Assembly (NCBI GenBank): GCA_019426215.1
Contig: CM033392.1
Coordinates: 41,797,577-41,861,576 of the forward strand
Source: Buddleja alternifolia
Taxonomy: Eukaryota > Streptophyta > Magnoliopsida > Lamiales > Scrophulariaceae
Direction of reading: 5' to 3'
Length of the DNA stretch: 64,000 nt
Positions within the stretch are counted from its first letter, which is position 1. Each line of letters starts with the position of its first letter. Below, in pieces: positions 58,177 through 64,000 of this stretch. The notes below the pieces were generated by a model. The model saw nothing but the letters and a program-made list of their open reading frames with translations. It had not been told where the DNA came from and searched no databases. The position numbers and the translations under genes are program-made.

Positions 58177-59144
58177 TTACTCTCCAATCAAGAATGAAAC
58201 CATGGCCCGGTGTTTGTGAGAAGTAGTTTGAGTATGGGCCAAGAAATCGTCATTTTTTTCCCCAGTCTCGGTGATGTGATATAGACTATTCTCAAGATAT
58301 GGACAGTAGATCTTTTCCTTCACCCATCGAAGTGATAAACTTGGAGTTTGTGAGGTAGGACTCGAGGAGATTATGGTTATCCTTTCCTGAAAAAGCTCAA
58401 CACTAAAAGGATCAAAAGCATCAAATGCGTAAAGATAATGTAGAATCAATTGGATGCTTAAAAACCTCATAGTTATCAGAAAATAACCATGTCATCTCCT
58501 ATACTAAGGACAACTTACTATCATGGGCACAAATTGCATCCAACCCGTGGAGATGGGGCCGGTTATCGCTGGGGAAGGAATAAGAGTGGATTTCTCGTAA
58601 CTTGGAGATTCTGCCTCGGATGCTTGAATGTTAAGTGTGCAACACTGAGGCGATGACACCTTAATAGAAATCCTCTCATTTTTCATTTCCTCAATGATCA
58701 TTAGAGCCTCCTTAATTGGTCCTTCTACAAAGCATCAATGGCTTTGTGTACCAATTTCATATTTTCCGGCTGATCCAAATCATCTAGTGTGAGTTGTAAG
58801 TCGTATAGGAGTTGTCGAACCCATTCTCGTTCCTCCAGAGTTGGAGATAAAAATATCGCTCCTGTATGGGAAGAAATCAGTGATAGACTATCCCGGACAG
58901 ATGGGAGTGGTTGAAAAGGAGGTGGTTGCATAGCTTGAAAGTGCCTTGTAACCACTCCCAATTCTCCGGTAAATTCATATTCGAGAAACTTGCATTCGGA
59001 TCGGTTGATAGATATTGTCCTCCATCTCTCAAACTCATCTAATACCCCGGAGCACATGTTCAAAATAAAAATAACAAAATCAAGTAAAGGCTCATTTGAG
59101 GAGCGGGTCATGCACCACAAATCGAACCTATCAATTAAGCACAA
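58177..59144 (-). pseudogene. Gag fragment and unassigned ORFs of the Athila derivative
   Basis: From 59144 the minus strand shows MTRSSNEPLL (about codon 12), matching the gag start of the full element. After shifts it shows HFQAMQPPPFQPLPSVRDSL, matching the [19 protein letters not shown] segment. The rest has no counterpart in the full element: EEREWVRQLLYDLQLTLDDL, then 58701-58504, and 58470-58177 with ENSLYHITETGEKNDDFLAH. I do not recognise these. They may come from a diverged lineage or captured sequence. Frames are broken by stops and one-base shifts. Confidence 0.6.
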
Positions 59145-59270
59145 GGAACAAAATTAGACTAGTACGAAATAAAAGGAAAGCAAGAAAATAAACAACAAAC
59201 TAGAAATTATGAAAAAATGTAAACGAAAATCAAAACTAAAATGAACAAGTCCCCGCAACGTGCCAAAACT

Positions 59271-60991
59271 TGACACGCTAATACTTAACGTGCTTGATAG
59301 CAAGTGTACTAGTCGTGGTAGTAATAAAGTGGACTAAAAGTCCGGTTGTCGACCCACGAGACTTGAATTCTAGTTTATGATTTTAATGAAAGTAAAGACA
59401 ATTAAAGTAAAGCAAGAGGAAAACAATTAAGTAAACGAAAGATCAAAGGAGGGACAGCTATGAATTTAAACCTCACGAATTGGTTAAAAAGACTAAGGCA
59501 CATGCTACAACCAAATCCACTCGTCGATATATATGAGCTACTCTTCGAATTATTAGACTCCTATTGCTTTGGTGGAAACTCCTAAATTAACTATTACCCG
59601 ATGTCTCGGCTCATAATAATTCTATGATTAATTGACGGTTCTCTAAATATGTCTATCCGAGAATCTAATCAAAAATCACGCATTAACGTTCTAGAGCTTC
59701 CCCGAACGAATCCGGCTAACAACACCCGGGAATCTTTACCTATTTCTAGGGCAATCCCTCATTTGTTTCGGATGATGTGTTAATTCTCTTGCACCCTAAT
59801 CTATTTTCTCTCGAACAACTAGATTAGGCAAGATAGCAAGCATATGGTGATCAAACACATGATTGGAATAAAAGCATAGAATTAACACACAAAGCAATAG
59901 GAGAATTAATACAAAGAGCAACTTCACATATATTGATTCATAAATTTGGCCTTCACATGGCCTTAGTTCTACAAGATTAACTCATATTCAATAGCTCAAG
60001 AAAGTCTAAAACAATCATATACATAGTTATTGACATAAACATGTAAATGAAATGCAAAAGAAACTCCCTAAGTCTTGAATGATGATGAATCCTTGCTTGT
60101 AGCTTCAATCTCTAGCTCAATCCCCCTTCTTTGCAATCTTCAAAATGATGAAGAATGGTGATGAATGATGATGGGTCAAGAGTGAATGATGGACTCTCCT
60201 CTCTCTCTCCCCCTCTCTCACCCTTCGGTCAAGAGTCCCCCTCCCCCAAGTGAAGAAGATGCTCTCCTTCAAGACAAGAATGATGGGCTCTCTATTTTTT
60301 ACTCCACACCCCATCATGGTGTGCAATAAACAATCCATTTTCCCCTCAAGCATGTCCCCCAACACATGTGCTGACCTCTCCCTTTTAAAATTATTCCATT
60401 CCATCCTCAAATAATGAACTTTTGGATTAAAGGAATCAAAACCCGGTGTGGGCGCGCCTAGGCGCGGGAATTACGGCGCCTAGGCGCCGTCAGCAGAATG
60501 TTGGGCATATTTGCCTCTGTCTTGCGCAGTAATTGTATTTCCTTCATAACTCTCTCCACGAAACTCCGATTTGGATGATTCAAGTCCTCAATTGAAGCTA
60601 ACACAATTTCTACACTTTGTAGAAGGGAACTTCATCCAATTCGGTCTCTAAATATAAGGAAATAGCGCTCAACCGTGGAAACTAAGGCAGATACGGCGCC
60701 CAGGCGGGACAGCATGGCGCCTAGGCGCGGAAAGCAGAATGTTGATGTTATTTGCATCTTGTCAGGCGCCTGGGCGTGGTTGGAGGGGCGCTTGGGCGCG
60801 GAGGTGCGAAGCAACTTGGTCTAAACTTGTTTTATACGTCGATTTTCCGCCCATTCTTCGATTGTATCCATTTAAGGCCTGAAATCACTTAATGCACGAA
60901 TTAAACGCACATGTGGCAACACTCAAGCGATAAATGAACCTAAAACATAGACGCAACGGGGCTTAAAAATACGTAAAAATGCCTCTTATCA
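59271..60991 (-). repeat. 5' LTR of the Athila derivative
   Basis: 1721 bp. Compared with its partner it shows mainly single-base gains and losses at short runs (for example GTCCGG for GTCCGGG, CCCGGTG for CCCGGGTG, GGCGGGAC for GGCGTGGAC) and few substitutions. Confidence 0.93.
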
Positions 60992-60996
60992 TTCCG

Positions 60997-62264
60997 ACAC
61001 ACGACCCGCTGATTTGGGTCCGACATCCGGGTCGGTAAATGGGTTATGTATTGTTTCCCCCCCCCCCCCTTTCCGCCACACACACAATTGGACTTCGCTT
61101 ACAGTAGAATCTATCTGGGATAAAAGGATGATGACGCAGGTAATTTAACTAAGCCCAACAAGAAATTTATGAATTTCGACTTATGAATTAGTTTGGGCTT
61201 AATTTAATTAATTCCAAATGGCCATTGGATATGTGATTTTGATTTTAATTAAAACTAACCCAATAGAAATTAATAATGTGCATGTTTTTCCTAATTAATT
61301 AGTTTAATCCCAATTGAATTAAATCCAAGTAGACCAAAAGGATGGTAACTAGGTTTTGATGAAATCGAGCTCAATAAGATTAATTGGAATAAAATATTTA
61401 ATTAGAGTAATTAATTATTTTTCTTGGAGATTAATAATTAATTTATGGATTAAATATTATTAATTTTCCCTCAACTTGGAAATACTTGAATATTTGAATA
61501 TAGAATATATATTAATTTCTTGGATGATTAATAATTAATTGTTAATCATAAAAGTTTTTTCCATTTAATGATTGCTTTAAACATATAAATAGAATTCCAT
61601 ATTTTATGTATTCATTTAGTTGGACAAATATTATTTTAATTAAAGGTAGATATACTTAATTTATAATTTCATATATCTAAGTCATCTAGTAGGACTAGAA
61701 CGATTTTAATTAAAATAAATAATAGAAAAGTTGGGAATTAATAAGGATTTTTTAGTTGGACTAAAATTTTAAATATCAACATAAGTGTTTTAAGTTTGCG
61801 AGCATGTATTAAATGTTGCGAGCATGTATTAATTGATGCGAGCATGTCTTATGTGATGGAAACATCAATCATGGACTTAAGTTATGTTCGATTTACTTTT
61901 CTTTTCATTGGTTGTTGTAGTAAAATAATTTAGAATTATTTAAGCCCGTAAAGTTTTGTTTTTCCGCTTTACCTTTACATGTGATGGCCTATTGGCTCGG
62001 GCCCTCTAGAAGTCCATGATCGAGTGTAAATGAATTTACTTATTTATTTATTTAATTCCATGATTAATATTGATAGACATATTTATTAGTAGTATAATTT
62101 ATGCATGTTAAATATGTGATAGTTGGGCTATATAAATTGACTAATGTGCAAAGTGAGACCAAACATTTGACAATTTAAATTCTCCCAAATAAATAATATC
62201 GAGTTAGAAAAGGATATGTGACATCCTCGCCCTCCACTAAGTTTTCTAAAATTAAAATTACTAT
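60997..62264 (+). other. Leader of copia C, right part
   Basis: Resumes the GC-rich island (ACACACGACCCGCTGATTTG), then a C11 run (61059-61069) and AT-rich sequence with GCGAGCATGT repeated three times (61798-61846). No gene is seen. Confidence 0.55.
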
Positions 62265-62584
62265 AAATGTGTAATGCTTCCCTGTTATGGGGGTTATGCA
62301 TTTAGAAATAATTTGAAATTTTATTTAGTACATGGAATGACTTAATTGAAATATATTTCCCCACCCAGAAACCTTCGGTTGCAAGGTGAAATTCAAATGT
62401 TGATTATAGGAGTTAGTGGGAATGAACTCGGGCAGTTCACGAGCTTAGAAATCGGTTAGGTTGCCGTTTGGTGAACTATGGGGAAAGGTATTGAAATATT
62501 TATTGGATAAATTGATGTTAGATATCACTTCAATTAATTTGATGGGCCAGAAATCGGTTAGGTTGCAACCTATATAATTAATTG
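62265..62584 (+). other. Predicted four-stem-loop leader RNA, element C
   Basis: (0) 62265-62274 with 62294-62303, 10 pairs including two G-U; (1) weak, 62362-62365 with 62385-62388; (2) 62434-62440 with 62471-62477, 7 perfect pairs; (3) 62531-62539 with 62576-62584, 9 perfect pairs. Loops 1-3 share a new consensus (AGAAATCGGTTAGGTTGC in loops 2 and 3) instead of the ATATCGTTAAAGGGTTG of A and B, at the same three positions. Confidence 0.65.
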
Positions 62585-62774
62585 AGGACCTCAATACCCG
62601 CTTGGAATCAATGTCAATGATGATTCACATGGGAGTGTGGGATTCGAAAAATGCAGTAGGAGCCAAGATAAATTTAAGTCCTTAATTTTTCTTGTTAAGT
62701 CAATTACAAGTATCTATTTAATCTGGTTTCTTATTTCAATCTTCTCAATTCTCCACATTAAATCTCAATCATCA

Positions 62775-64000
62775 ATGAACAAAACCCGCTACATGAAATT
62801 ACTCGACGATCTAAGGAATTACCTACATAATGGCGACTACTGGCAAGTATGTGTAGGAGATTGATCGATCCTCTTGTGCCAAAGAGGAATGAGGATGAAA
62901 AAGTTCAACGTGATTGTAGATTGATCGACAACTATAAAGAGTATTTGGAATGGATCTATGTCCAAAAATGAGGATGTCAACATGCTCATTTAGATGTGAC
63001 ACTGAAAGCTAAGGATATCCTAAGCTCCATGTGCAGTGAACTGCAAATTCTCATTTGGAAGATATGTAGTGTAGGACTGTAGGCGGGTTGGATATCTGTA
63101 AGGATATTCATATAGAAAGTCTCTTAGAGCGAGATGAGAGAGGATGAGGAGGGAGACCATGTTCTCAAGATGATGACACTAATGGAAAGGTTAAAATCAA
63201 TGAACTTCTATATGGATCTTCATCTTCAAATTGATCTCATCCTACAGTCCCTCCCAGGCTCTTTCTACTACTTCGTCATGATTTTGACATCAATGACATC
63301 GATTGTTCATTAGCTGGGCTATCAAAGAAGCTTGAAATCGAACTAGCTCGTGTGAGGACGAAGGAAAGGAGGGATTCTCCTATCTATTTCGCAAATGATT
63401 CATTGGATGATCAAAGAAATGGAAAAAGGAGAAAGCAAGAAGAATATCCACAAGAACTCAAAAAAAATTAGAAAATGGCCATAAGAGCAAAGGACCTAAG
63501 AAAATGGAAAAAGGCTCGAATGCGGTGAGCTTGGCCACTAGAAGAGGAACTGTCCTAAATTAGGCAAAGGCGCAAAAGGTATGGAACTATTTGTTTTTGA
63601 AACTAATTGTTCTATGACTGTTTTTTTCTACTTCATAGATTCTGGATCAGGTCTAGTGCCTATGTGTGTTGTTTGGAATAGGATCTACAAAGAAGTAGAA
63701 GCTGGGCTGAGAAGAAGTGATGATCAGAGTAGGCAGCGGGGAAAGCGTCGCAGCTACTAGGATTGGATTTACTTTTTTATATTTGAATTCTGGACATTTA
63801 TTATTTTTAGATAATGTTTAGTTTTGTTTTGCCCAGGCTTAAGAAACTTGTTTCTATTCCTATCTTAGTTAAGATTGGATCTCATTCCATTTTCTAAATT
63901 CCAATTGCACATTTACTATGGAAATAAATTATTTGGCAAGGTTTTCTCTAGTTAATGGTCTGTACTCTTTTAAATGTTCGTAATTCTACTTATGTAATGG
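62775..64000 (+). pseudogene. Copia C gag-protease remnant
   Basis: It starts MNKTRYMKLLDDL, and many stops follow. A gag segment like that of element B (ATGAACTTCTATATGGATCT, near 63198), a zinc-knuckle remnant (GAGCTTGGCCACT, 63526) and a protease remnant near 63640 (GATTCTGGATCAGG) can be followed by nucleotide similarity to element B. The sequence runs off the window in the region before integrase. Not functional. Confidence 0.8.

Larger units (their letters stand above)
54715..60991 (-). mobile_element. Non-autonomous Athila derivative with pol deleted
   Basis: 6277 bp, reversed, inserted in the GC-rich island of element C with perfect TSD TTCCG (54710-54714 and 60992-60996). LTRs: 54715-56441 (1727 bp) and 59271-60991 (1721 bp), about the same family as the intact Athila. 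Internally it keeps the 3' non-coding region (56442-57720) and the TGGGTTGCCTCCCAAGAAGC junction. It also keeps a gag N-terminus fragment and a degraded primer site (CCCCGCAACGTGCCAAAACT, 59251-59270). Protease, RT, RNase H, integrase and the third ORF are absent. It could only move with proteins supplied by an intact relative such as the one at 25581. Confidence 0.93.
52703..64000 (+). mobile_element. Ty1/copia element C (5' part, runs off the window)
   Basis: LTR, primer site, leader with GC-rich island (split by the Athila derivative), four-stem-loop region and decayed gag-protease up to the right edge. The 3' LTR is not in the window, so the TSD cannot be checked. Confidence 0.85.

Overview
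This window looks like transposon-dense nuclear DNA from a flowering plant, most likely a eudicot. The evidence is a plant-type PPR gene, a plant mobile domain (PMD) gene, Ty1/copia elements with initiator-Met tRNA primer sites, Athila-type Ty3/gypsy elements and a CACTA (En/Spm) transposon. Only one gene looks like an ordinary intact host gene, the PPR gene at 10725-11789 (minus). No tRNA, rRNA or CRISPR array was seen.

Layout. 1-775: unassigned, organelle-like sequence. 781-1350: short tandem duplications. 1439-2397: two divergent small genes coding for paralogous proteins of a family I do not recognise. 2662-6230 (minus): a decayed PMD gene with a 1-kb repetitive first intron, followed upstream by a run of palindromes (6283-6543). 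7123-9336: a roughly 225-bp duplicated unit, one copy split by a 1.7-kb terminal-inverted-repeat element. 10725-11789: the PPR gene. 11988-12574: a MITE-like element.

From 13448 to the right edge the window is one nested pile of transposons, resolved by target-site duplications (TSDs) and by reading frames that resume across insertions. Copia element A (LTR 13448-16869) holds a solo LTR inside its LTR (14465-16127) and a reversed solo LTR in its leader (18514-20145, TSD AGTGC). Its pol is interrupted by Copia element B (LTR 21651-23248). Element B is interrupted in gag by a complete young Athila element (25581-38768, TSD CACTC) and in integrase by a 10.2-kb CACTA element (40144-50342, TSD TGT). 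At about 50572 B gives way to a decayed gypsy-type segment, which holds Copia element C (LTR 52703-54410). Element C's leader holds a 6.3-kb non-autonomous Athila derivative (54715-60991, TSD TTCCG).

The Athila element keeps an uninterrupted 1850-codon gag-pol frame and a 438-codon ORF in the env position. The CACTA element carries a frameshifted TNP2-type transposase gene and a multi-exon Ptta/En-Spm gene that ends in a Ulp1-like cysteine protease domain. The strongest unexplained signal is in the leaders of the three Copia elements: each has four successive stem-loops whose stems differ in sequence yet remain self-complementary, while the loops are conserved. This suggests a selected RNA structure such as a packaging, dimerisation or translation signal.
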